Of a stretch of DNA of 13,144 bases, positions 6,901 through 12,310 are shown in pieces. The DNA is taken from positions 1 to 13,144 of the forward strand of contig JAFZOA010000563.1 in assembly GCA_017550775.1 (NCBI GenBank), in the 5' to 3' direction. The DNA is from Ruminiclostridium sp. (GTDB taxonomy: Bacteria > Bacillota_A > Clostridia > Oscillospirales > Ruminococcaceae). The notes under the pieces were generated by a model. That model was not told where the DNA came from, did not search any database, and saw only the letters and a program-made list of their open reading frames with translations. The translations under genes were made by a program, and so were the position numbers. The number at the start of each line of letters is the position of its first letter. Within the stretch, counting starts at the first letter, position 1.

Positions 6901-7139
6901 TGTGACAGCATAAAATCGCTCAACAGTAAAAACTCTTCATATGTACAGACATTTCTATTGCCTGAAAGGGCAAAGAAATACATAAGTTTATTTTCGACAA
7001 GATTATCAAGGTTTATTTCGCTACATTTCTCCGGTATAATATAATCTGCAGGAATGCCTTTTAGTACAATCAAAGTCTTTTTATCTATATCAATACAGCT
7101 AATTTTATCATCAACTTTTCTTTTTAAAATATCATTCAT
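3927..7139 (-). CDS. RecQ-like superfamily 2 DNA helicase with large unknown N- and C-terminal regions
   Basis: Counted from the ATG at 7139 (1070 residues). Residues 1-300 match nothing I recognise and contain an acidic stretch near 115-135. Residues about 315-650 form a RecQ-type motor: Walker A TAPTGAGKS (319-327), VISPLIGLMNDQV, DEAH (425-428) with the RecQ-type WGKQFRPDYW, ATFTATA, then KAFGMGID and QEIGRAARK (629-637). The last 420 residues show no Cys4 zinc cluster or evident HRDC, so it is not a standard RecQ of 600-700 residues. It should translocate 3'-5' on DNA and unwind it. A TTG 6 nt further upstream is also open, but GGAG is too close to it and better placed for the ATG. It overlaps the sigma gene by 8 nt (ATGAATGA). 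No terminator is obvious after it. The coding sequence is visibly AT-rich, suggesting transfer. Confidence 0.85.
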   Translation of the reverse strand: MNDILKRKVDDKISCIDIDKKTLIVLKGIPADYIIPEKCSEINLDNLVENKLMYFFALSGNRNVCTYEEFLLLSDFMLSQYSAVCIINNNLFIEQYPLELRCSDKTIKGLLTHFTETEDTENDDTDIGDIEEIISAFVGLNETKGGIVGVYCDENILQNDKITILNLFDRVNDPLVNVEQSNEFLDIVEESDYVCFIKELLNDKQALTIRISNYIGDKYRLTDHIKLVVHYWSDVKDVFILQTEQNVASFQHRDEFTCILNKYWGYSDYRELSVYDTNKLETGEKSVIKVSQEKIISNIVEQVENCELSETSYRDIFVTAPTGAGKSVMFQIPAIYLAEKYDLLTIVISPLIGLMNDQVKNLELKNYKAAETINSDISPIIKEEITEKVATGECHILYLSPETLLSRSDVVQLIGDRTIGMIVIDEAHIVTTWGKQFRPDYWYLGDHIQSLRKNQLKKKGRAFVIATFTATAIYHGLEDMYTETINSLHMIDPITYLGYIKRNDIQIRIEKQQKQKSERNEYELDKLEMIQKIIKRSMITNKKTLIYFPTVALINRCYEYLSAVGMVSNVAEYHGSLTKDQKLESYEKFYNKEKLVMLATKAFGMGIDINDIELIVHFAPTGNVCDYVQEIGRAARKETLTGEAYYKYDTRDFKHINRLHGLSTIKKYQLIEVINKIIELYYNGLKNGRRKNFTKKRNAMLLDAENFTYIFGNPISDEDDNINKVKTALLIIQKDFESRVGFSPINVRPIPLFSQGFFEISEKDQLRLKKKYPECLEEINSQKHICRVMLDMIWKKDYSTFSFPKFKYLLYSKDPELDLVNKININPALCVEINFADDYSSIFSRIWENIKSFVNKKVVSNEYTSIDEMADALQDDKITKYKARSICEVVVSSMNSYRKKFANNPQPIAKENTTNTGVTKYQFQVAVNSYFEWVRRLYNTISSEVEGGELYLINDGRKNVKEVNVVLGVLEAIDVLSFNMIGGANSQLYIYINQIQSLRNIKNKPASYKNKLLDGVADRHLISVKMLTYLYENDFTSEEIWNYLEDYFLGKIPEKVKRDCQQERPSLEFN

Positions 7140-8427
7140 CTGCAATTACTCCGTCATAAAAATCTTTCAATTTACTACTTCTTGTCCAATGTTTCAATTT
7201 GCGAAGAGCCTTAGCTTCTATTTGTCGTACCCTTTCTCTGGTAACTCCATATAGCTTCCCTATTTCTTCTAATGTATAGATATTACCGTCTATAAATCCA
7301 AATCTAAACATTATTATCTTTTTTTCTTTTGGATTTAAGGTTGATAACACTTTATCTATTCTCTCTGAAAGCATCAGATTGTCTACTTCATCTTCAACAG
7401 AAGGCGAGTCATCGTCCCGGATGAATTCTTCAAGTTCGGTTTCTTGTTCCTCTCCGACCGGAATGTTTAGTGATGTACACTGCATAAATTGCTGCCTGAT
7501 CGAAAGCAAATACTTGACTTCTTCAACCGGGATTTGAAGTTCATCACTTATTGCAGTCATTCTTTCTTCATAGCTCAAATTCTGCGAATCAAAGGTAGCA
7601 TCAAGTTTCGTAACTTTTGCTACTTTTTCAACTATATGTACCGGTAACCTAATAGTAAATCCAGTATTGATTGATTCCCGCACTATATAACTTATTATCT
7701 TTGGCGTAGCATAAGTGCTGAAAGCTGTGTCCCTGCTAAGGTCAAAGTTTTCGGCAGCATCAATCAGCCCCATATATCCAGCCTGCTCTAAATCTTCAAT
7801 ATCCAAGTCGCTACCATAATATCCATAGTATGATGCTGCATATTTGCTTACAAGTCTCTGATTCTTTATACAAATATCTTGTTTTGCCTGCATATTACCT
7901 TGCTGAATAAGCGCACACAACGTTGCGTTTGATTGTTTTACAATTTTATTAATATGTATTATTTCAGAGCTGCTTGTGGTATCTTTAAAAATATTTTCGT
8001 CGTATAAAATGCTGAAATTACCATCATCATTGTCATCGGGAACGAGAGAACCATCAGCTCTTCCTACTACTGGAATGCCATCTAACGAATCTGCAAGTTC
8101 GATACCATAAGAGTACAGTTCTTCAACTATTTCGTACTGTTGTTTTCTTGAATAATCTGAAAAAGCAATGTCAAAGCTATCATAAGTCATAAACCCGTTT
8201 TTTGAGTACGGTAATGCCTTTTGATAATACTGGTACCCTAAAGAATCATCTTCCTGTTCTTCGTATGAATCAACTAATTCTATACCTTTATCAGAAAGTA
8301 ATGATGTAATCTCGTACTGTTCTTTTGGCGATAATATGTCACTGAAAATGTTATCAAAATCATCGTAAGTCAAAAGCGTTCCCTTTAAATATGGTTTTAT
8401 CATTGAAAGAATGATGTTTTCGTTCAT
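7132..8427 (-). CDS. Sigma-70 family factor with two tandem region-1.1-like segments
   Basis: 431 residues. Residues 11-54 and 72-114 are similar to each other (LLTYDDFDNIFSD...QYEI...GIELVDS and FMTYDSFDIAFSD...QYEI...GIELADS) and resemble region 1.1 of RpoD (LTYEEIND...GIEVVD). An acidic linker (115-150) follows. Region 2 is at 188-255, with DLEQAGYMGLIDAAENFD and FSTYAT, but the tryptophan pair of region 2.3 is replaced by Pro-Lys. Residues 258-275 keep the TIRLPVHIVEKV signature; the 3.2 finger is near 318-346; region 4, with YTLEEIGKLYGVTRERVRQI (384-403), is standard for -35 binding. It should redirect RNA polymerase to particular promoters. AAGGAGG precedes the ATG. It is the first gene of the operon with the helicase. 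It is neither RpoD nor a known sporulation sigma. Confidence 0.9.
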   Translation of the reverse strand: MNENIILSMIKPYLKGTLLTYDDFDNIFSDILSPKEQYEITSLLSDKGIELVDSYEEQEDDSLGYQYYQKALPYSKNGFMTYDSFDIAFSDYSRKQQYEIVEELYSYGIELADSLDGIPVVGRADGSLVPDDNDDGNFSILYDENIFKDTTSSSEIIHINKIVKQSNATLCALIQQGNMQAKQDICIKNQRLVSKYAASYYGYYGSDLDIEDLEQAGYMGLIDAAENFDLSRDTAFSTYATPKIISYIVRESINTGFTIRLPVHIVEKVAKVTKLDATFDSQNLSYEERMTAISDELQIPVEEVKYLLSIRQQFMQCTSLNIPVGEEQETELEEFIRDDDSPSVEDEVDNLMLSERIDKVLSTLNPKEKKIIMFRFGFIDGNIYTLEEIGKLYGVTRERVRQIEAKALRKLKHWTRSSKLKDFYDGVIADE

Positions 8428-8460
8428 ATTATCGCCTCCTTTCCAAAAGTCCTTTTGTCA

Positions 8461-8489
8461 ATTATATCACAAATAGCCATAAATATCAA
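8461..8489 (-). promoter_or_regulatory. Promoter of the sigma-helicase operon
   Basis: On the minus strand TTGATA (8484-8489), 17 nt, TATAAT (8461-8466), with TG one base before the -10. It lies 33 nt upstream of the ATG at 8427. It fits the housekeeping sigma, so expression need not depend on the encoded sigma factor. Confidence 0.75.
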
Positions 8490-8497
8490 TAGCTTAA

Positions 8498-8518
8498 CGA
8501 AAACATTTGATCATTTCG
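8498..8518. promoter_or_regulatory. Inverted repeat just upstream of the sigma-operon promoter
   Basis: CGAAA (8498-8502) and TTTCG (8514-8518) face each other across 11 nt that include the palindrome TGATCA (8508-8513). It begins 9 nt upstream of the -35 box, a usual place for an activator or repressor site. No regulator is identified. Confidence 0.35.
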
Positions 8519-8534
8519 TACAAAAAGCTACAAG

Positions 8535-8580
8535 CAAAACGCTATATCAAAATAGTATCACAAAAGCGCTATAATATCAA
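8535..8580. repeat. Two imperfect direct repeats upstream of the sigma operon
   Basis: CAAAACGCTATATCAA (8535-8550) and CAAAAGCGCTATAATATCAA (8561-8580) share CAAAA-(G)CGCTATA-ATCAA. They start 26 nt apart, about 2.5 helical turns. The minus strand of the second copy also contains a TATTATAGCG stretch. They could be regulator sites or a second, noncanonical promoter pair recognised by the encoded sigma. Confidence 0.4.
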
Positions 8581-8790
8581 GAGGATTTCAATGATCTGTC
8601 CCGTTATTGAAACATATAAAGTAAAAAACAATCTAATGTGTATCTGATTTGATAGAATAGTAGTAATCTGCCACACCGATAATGAATATTGCGCATCTTA
8701 CTAATCCCGTTTTTCTTCCCGGGTTCGTCCATTCTCATAACAGGTACAGGCAACAATAAGTCACATTGACCGGAATGGCATTCGCGCGAT
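8581..8790. other. Noncoding stretch, little recognisable
   Basis: No supported gene. One inverted repeat, TTTCAAT (8586-8592) and ATTGAAA (8606-8612), is visible with a 13-nt loop and no T run. AT-rich sequence changes to GC-rich at about 8700, which marks the border between the sigma-helicase module and the GTGACA-repeat region. Confidence 0.4.
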
Positions 8791-8793
8791 AGC

Positions 8794-8934
8794 GTGACAA
8801 ACGTGACACCAGCCCTCAATCCCGCTCTCCGAACGGTTTTTCGCTGTCACGCTCCCCCGTGACAGTCGCGTGACAGCCGTAACACCGCGCACCACCGGGA
8901 AATCACGCCCGAGTGACACCGTGACAGCGTGACA
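8794..8934. repeat. GTGACA/TGTCAC repeat cluster A (8 copies)
   Basis: Exact hexamers start at 8794, 8803, 8845 (as TGTCAC), 8859, 8870, 8913, 8921 and 8929. Neighbouring copies are 8, 9 or 11 nt apart, and several extend to GCGTGACAGC. The copies at 8845 and 8859 form an inverted pair, CTGTCAC/GTGACAG. About 0.1 copy would be expected by chance on both strands here. Density, spacing and two orientations suggest protein-binding iterons of a replication or transfer origin. Confidence 0.75.
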
Positions 8935-9020
8935 GCCATAACAGACCACGGAGCCGGCAGTAATAAAGTCCACCAACTCCGTGAATAAAAGCTATCATTT
9001 TTGTGCTTGGAGCTACCTCG

Positions 9021-9236
9021 CCTTTGTTACTTTCTGCGAAAGTAACGCAAAGGTACTTTTGACAGTTCGCGAGCTCCTATCAAAAGTCCCTTTGCGCCAG
9101 CCGTTCCCTCTGGACTCCCTTATGGCAGGAAGCCATAAAGAAGCTCTCCAAAACGCCGCAAGGATGCGGCGATTAAAGAGAGCTTCAAAATGCACGCCTC
9201 TGTAATCTGGGGCGGCAAGGAAGCGGCTAACGCCGC
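9021..9236. other. Block of strong hairpins between the repeat clusters (origin or structured RNA)
   Basis: Visible stems: CCTTTG+TTACTTTC with GAAAGTAA+CAAAGG (9021-9053, 3-nt loop); 9047-9064 with 9078-9095 (16 of 18 positions pair); TTATGGC/GCCATAA (9120-9126, 9132-9138); outer GAAGCTCTC/GAGAGCTTC (9140-9148, 9178-9186) enclosing CGCCGCA/TGCGGCG (9154-9160, 9165-9171); GCGGC/GCCGC (9223-9227, 9232-9236). The first two stems share 9047-9053 and exclude each other. No frame here has a convincing start and ribosome binding site. It could be a single- or double-strand origin, an oriT, or a structured RNA. I do not recognise a known family. Confidence 0.6.
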
Positions 9237-9241
9237 GCGTC

Positions 9242-9452
9242 GTGACAACAGAGTTGTCACATCTGTCACGCTGTCACACGTCACGCAAACCTGAATCCGG
9301 TATCGTGCCGTGAGCGTGACAAGAAGATCGGCTACCGCCGAACGACAGCAGAACTGTCACGCTGTCACACCGCCGTCACATCATAGCGTGACAGCTTAAA
9401 CCCGCACAGCGAACGGAATTGAAACCCACTGTCACGATTGTCACATTGTCAT
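9242..9452. repeat. GTGACA/TGTCAC repeat cluster B (10 copies)
   Basis: Exact copies start at 9242, 9255, 9264, 9272, 9316, 9355, 9363, 9388, 9430 and 9439, with variants CGTCAC at 9279 and 9374 and TGTCAT at 9447. Spacings of 8-9 nt recur. Copies 9242 and 9255 form a perfect hairpin, GTGACAAC-AGA-GTTGTCAC (9242-9260). Most copies here are TGTCAC, while most in cluster A are GTGACA, so the two clusters tend to mirror each other around the hairpin block. The cluster ends 15 nt from the 3' end of the DUF6076-like gene. Confidence 0.75.
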
Positions 9453-9466
9453 GGGAAATATATATA

Positions 9467-10465
9467 TCACTTATCCCCCGCAGCATAGGTCAGAACGCTC
9501 GCTTTCTTCGCAAGCTTCTTCTCGCGTTCCTGCGTACACTCTTTCAGCTTGTCGAGCGCGTCACCGACATCTGTCTTTCCGCGCTCAACGTCGCGTATCA
9601 GCCGGTCACGCTTGTCGCGTATCTCTTCCTTGTAGTCGCCGAAAAGGTTGTGAAACTCGATGTACTGCGGACTTTCGGCTCCGAGCGCGTCTTTGACCTT
9701 CTTGTCGTTGTTCTTCATATTGCTGATCGAGCGCTCAGTCTCGCGTTTGAGCGGATCGCTCTCCACGTTCAGCCGCGCCTTCTGGATATTCTCAACGCGA
9801 GCGCCCTTGCTGCACTCCGGCGAACAATACTTGACCTTGCCGTTGGAGCTTGCAAACATCTTCCCGCAGATCTCGCAGCGCATTATCTTGATGTCGTTCT
9901 TCTCACAGCCGCGATGCAGGTCAAAAATGAAGTAGTCGAGCGAATCGCAGACGATATATTGCTTATCCCCGCAGATTACCGCCGTAGCGGTGCTGTCGGG
10001 ATTTTTTAATGTTCCCTCAATAGATACGAACGGCGATGTCAACGTCGTGAAAGTGTTCATCAGCTCCGACTGCCATTTCTTCCGCTTCTTCTCGATGTTC
10101 AGCGGCAGCGTCAACCCGTTGATGATCGTCGTGAGCGTCTGTTTTCCGCTGCCGAAGTCGGTCTCCGCGTTTCCGAGATCATCGAACACTCGCTCTATTA
10201 TGTATTGCAGGAACACATTCTCATTCATTTGCAGCGCTTCGAGCGGCTCCATAGCTGCCTTGCGTTCTTTTTTGCCGATAGTCAGGACTTTGCACAAGTT
10301 CTCAACTCCGGTTTTCAGTGCATCATAGTTTGTGGAAAACTCGTACATCTGCCGTACAATGTCCGAGATTTTGTAGTCGTTAAACTCGCGCATCTTGGTG
10401 TCCTTTGAGATACCGATGCGCGCTTTTCCTTTTCTGTACTCAAAAAAATAACCGAAATAAACCAT
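9467..10465 (-). CDS. DUF6076-like zinc-finger protein
   Basis: 332 residues from the ATG at 10465. That start has GGAG 6 nt upstream; an upstream TTG at 10477 lies over the ribosome binding site and is rejected. The first 200 residues are a mixed fold I cannot assign. A zinc ribbon follows near 198-220, C-E-I-C-G then Y-C-S-P-E-C, with four Cys as likely ligands. The last 110 residues are charged and probably coiled-coil. The layout resembles DUF6076 proteins of Clostridia mobile elements, whose role is unknown; this assignment is from memory. It is transcribed alone from a consensus promoter (10532-10560) with a long inverted repeat in its leader. It is divergent from the HTH-DUF3987-MobV operon, so it might bind DNA and regulate that operon or the nearby repeats (inference). 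Confidence 0.75.
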   Translation of the reverse strand: MVYFGYFFEYRKGKARIGISKDTKMREFNDYKISDIVRQMYEFSTNYDALKTGVENLCKVLTIGKKERKAAMEPLEALQMNENVFLQYIIERVFDDLGNAETDFGSGKQTLTTIINGLTLPLNIEKKRKKWQSELMNTFTTLTSPFVSIEGTLKNPDSTATAVICGDKQYIVCDSLDYFIFDLHRGCEKNDIKIMRCEICGKMFASSNGKVKYCSPECSKGARVENIQKARLNVESDPLKRETERSISNMKNNDKKVKDALGAESPQYIEFHNLFGDYKEEIRDKRDRLIRDVERGKTDVGDALDKLKECTQEREKKLAKKASVLTYAAGDK

Positions 10466-10491
10466 AATCTGCTCCAAAAATCAATTCGTAA

Positions 10492-10530
10492 AACCGTAAT
10501 TCTTAAAATTGTTTGTTGTACGGTTAAGAA
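10492..10530 (-). promoter_or_regulatory. Double inverted repeat in the leader of the DUF6076-like gene
   Basis: AACCGTA (10492-10498) pairs with TACGGTT (10519-10525), and TTCTTAA (10500-10506) with TTAAGAA (10524-10530). The two pairs overlap at 10524-10525, so they cannot both form fully as RNA stems. The block lies between the -10 box and the ribosome binding site. An operator or an RNA switch are both possible. Confidence 0.45.
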
Positions 10531-10531
10531 C

Positions 10532-10560
10532 ATTATAGCCTATTTCAGCGGATTTGTCAA
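10532..10560 (-). promoter_or_regulatory. Consensus sigma-A promoter for the DUF6076-like gene
   Basis: On the minus strand TTGACA (10555-10560), exactly 17 nt, TATAAT (10532-10537). Perfect boxes predict strong transcription, which makes the adjoining inverted repeats plausible repressor sites. Confidence 0.8.
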
Positions 10561-10638
10561 GTATGCAAAACCCGTTCGATATTTGAAACTGTAATCTCTT
10601 CAGGTTCGAGAGTATTTATGCGATAATAGCAGTGTAAG

Positions 10639-10652
10639 GAGCCCAAGGGCTC
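10639..10652 (+). promoter_or_regulatory. Small leader hairpin before the HTH gene
   Basis: GAGCC-CAAG-GGCTC forms a 5-bp stem with a tetraloop, 29 nt upstream of the ATG at 10682. It includes part of an AAGGAG (10636-10641) that does not serve the annotated start; GGAGG at 10672-10676 does. No T run follows, so it is not an obvious terminator. The only -10-like box upstream is GATAAT (10622-10627), with a poor -35. Confidence 0.35.
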
Positions 10653-10681
10653 ACGGAACAGAGACAGAAACGGAGGCAACA

Positions 10682-10867
10682 ATGAAGAGAATTTTAACCA
10701 TTAAGCAGGCAGCACAGCTTATCGAGGGGCTCACGGAGTACCGCATAAGACAAATGTGTAAGAGCGGACAGCTCAGGTGCTTCAAAGCTGGCAACAAGTA
10801 CCTCATAGCCGAGGAGGACTTGTACGAAACGGTATTCGGCAGGACAGAGAAGGAGGACAGAATATGA
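10682..10867 (+). CDS. Small helix-turn-helix DNA-binding protein (excisionase-like)
   Basis: 61 residues, essentially a single MerR/excisionase-type winged helix: LTIKQAAQLIEGLTEYRIRQ (helix-turn-helix, about 5-24), then MCKSGQLRCFKAGNKYLIAE with the wing RCFKAGNKYLI, and a closing helix EEDLYETVFGR. This is the usual architecture of small element-encoded HTH proteins that act as recombination directionality factors or replication and transfer regulators. GGAGG lies 5 nt before the ATG. The stop overlaps the ATG of the DUF3987 gene (ATGA), so the two are coupled. Since no integrase is adjacent, a regulator or replication-accessory role is as likely as an Xis role. Confidence 0.85.
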   Translation: MKRILTIKQAAQLIEGLTEYRIRQMCKSGQLRCFKAGNKYLIAEEDLYETVFGRTEKEDRI

Positions 10868-12297
10868 CAGACAACAGACAGTGGACGGCACCGCAAGCAT
10901 TGAAAGAGGAGAAATCCTCTTTCAAGCCCTACCCGGCAGCGAGCCTGCCGAACGTGCTGCAAGGAATGACAGCTTCGGTGTCGGTGACAACATCAACGGA
11001 CATCTCAATGGCGGCGACAGCGGTATTATCGGCAATGTCGCATTGCTTTTCCGGGGTTTACAGAATGTACGGCAAGACCGACCACAGCGAGCCGATAACG
11101 CTCTACTCGCTGATACTTGCAAGCCCCGCCGAGCGCAAGTCGCCGGTAATGCGCTTCATCAAGAAACCGTTTATCGAGTTCGCGCGGGATTTCAACGAGA
11201 GCCGGAAGTTACAGATCTACACATCTCAGGAACAGGCGGCGAAACTCCGAAACGAGATCGCGGAAATGCAGTCAAAGGGCGGCTCACCGGACGAGATCGC
11301 ATTCAGGCGCACACAGCTTGACAGTATGGAGATCGAGCGGTTTCAGCGCGTATGCGTCGATGACGTGACCCCAGAAGCTCTTGTCAAGCTTATGAACGAC
11401 AACGAAACATTGCTGATGATGTCCGATGAAGCGGGAGTATTCAAGAACTTCAACGGACGGTATCAGGGCGGCGGCGCAAACCTCGACTTATTTCTGAAAT
11501 GCTGGGGCGGCGAGAGTTATCAGAAAGACCGCTGCAACGGTGAGCCGATATATCTTGAACGCCCATATCTTTCGGTATGTTTGTGCGGTCAGCCGTACAT
11601 TCTCTCGGAGCTTATGGAAAACCGCGCGTTCGTGTCAAGCGGTATGCTTGCAAGGTTTATCTACTGTTTCCCACGTTCGTATGTCGGTATGCGGGACTAC
11701 AACGCCCGCGCCGCACAGCCGGAGTTTACGGCAGCTTATGACAATCTTGTCAAATATGCGCTTGCGATCAAGTACGGCAGGAAGAAAGGGACACCGGAAA
11801 TACCGCTGTACTTCGACGATGAAGCAAGAGCGGAGTTCGCAAAATACTACAACAGTACGATTGAGCCGTCGCTGCTCACGGACTTTGCGGACTGTCCCGA
11901 CTGGGGCGGCAAGTTCCATGGGCTTATCCTCCGCTTGTGCGGTCTGCTGCATTGTATCAAGAGTATCGAAGGCGGCGCAAAGCCGGAGAATGAAAAGGTA
12001 ACGCTCGAAACGCTTATGGAGGCTCTCGACCTCGCTGAATACTACAAAACGCAGGCGGTCTATGCCTACACGCTGAACACCACGGGAGCCGTGTGCGAAG
12101 CCGCGGAGTATATGCTGAACAAACTGAAATCCAAGCGGATAAAGAGAATAAGCAGCCGCGATCTTCTCCGTTTATGCCGCCGCTTCCGGAAGGTCAGCGA
12201 CCTTGACGAGCCTATGGAGCTGCTCATTGACCGGGGCTACGCGGCAGCGTATGACGACGGCGGGAAAACCGGCTACGAGATCAACCCGCTGATCTGA
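10864..12297 (+). CDS. DUF3987 (YfjI-like) replication-type ATPase
   Basis: 477 residues from the ATG at 10864, chosen because AAGGAGG precedes it and it overlaps the HTH stop as ATGA. The frame is open back to 10777, but that would run through the HTH gene. The body fits DUF3987/YfjI: LPNVLQGMTASVSVTTSTDI near 28-47, a degenerate P-loop ASPAERKSP (86-94) where family members carry GxxGxxKS, a helical insert (110-160), a Walker-B-like LLMMSDEAG (183-191) and NFNGRYQGGGANLDLFLKCW. Family members occur on plasmids, phages and integrative elements and are thought to be primase-helicase-like replication proteins. The MobV relaxase follows after 13 nt. It is a candidate to act at the GTGACA repeats (inference). 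The P-loop lacks one glycine, so its ATPase activity is uncertain. Confidence 0.85.
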   Translation: MTDNRQWTAPQALKEEKSSFKPYPAASLPNVLQGMTASVSVTTSTDISMAATAVLSAMSHCFSGVYRMYGKTDHSEPITLYSLILASPAERKSPVMRFIKKPFIEFARDFNESRKLQIYTSQEQAAKLRNEIAEMQSKGGSPDEIAFRRTQLDSMEIERFQRVCVDDVTPEALVKLMNDNETLLMMSDEAGVFKNFNGRYQGGGANLDLFLKCWGGESYQKDRCNGEPIYLERPYLSVCLCGQPYILSELMENRAFVSSGMLARFIYCFPRSYVGMRDYNARAAQPEFTAAYDNLVKYALAIKYGRKKGTPEIPLYFDDEARAEFAKYYNSTIEPSLLTDFADCPDWGGKFHGLILRLCGLLHCIKSIEGGAKPENEKVTLETLMEALDLAEYYKTQAVYAYTLNTTGAVCEAAEYMLNKLKSKRIKRISSRDLLRLCRRFRKVSDLDEPMELLIDRGYAAAYDDGGKTGYEINPLI

Positions 12298-12310
12298 AAG
12301 GGGGCAAGCC

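Noticed and set aside
7140..7145. TTG start for the helicase
   Set aside because: The GGAG would be only 3 nt away; the ATG at 7139 is better spaced and gives the usual short overlap.
8604..9205. Open frames of 60-82 residues on both strands across the repeat and hairpin region
   Set aside because: No good ribosome binding sites, composition dictated by the GTGACA repeats and hairpin arms, and no recognisable domain.
8794..9452. CRISPR array
   Set aside because: The repeated unit is only 6-10 nt, occurs in both orientations and is spaced irregularly at 8-11 nt; there are no spacers and no cas genes.
9419..10009. 196-residue plus-strand frame opposite the DUF6076-like gene
   Set aside because: Shadow frame; the minus-strand gene has a promoter, ribosome binding site and zinc-ribbon motif.
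10466..10477. TTG start for the DUF6076-like gene
   Set aside because: It lies within the ribosome binding site region of the ATG at 10465.
10777..10863. Upstream extension of the DUF3987 gene
   Set aside because: It overlaps the helix-turn-helix gene in another frame; the ATG at 10864 has a strong ribosome binding site and ATGA coupling.
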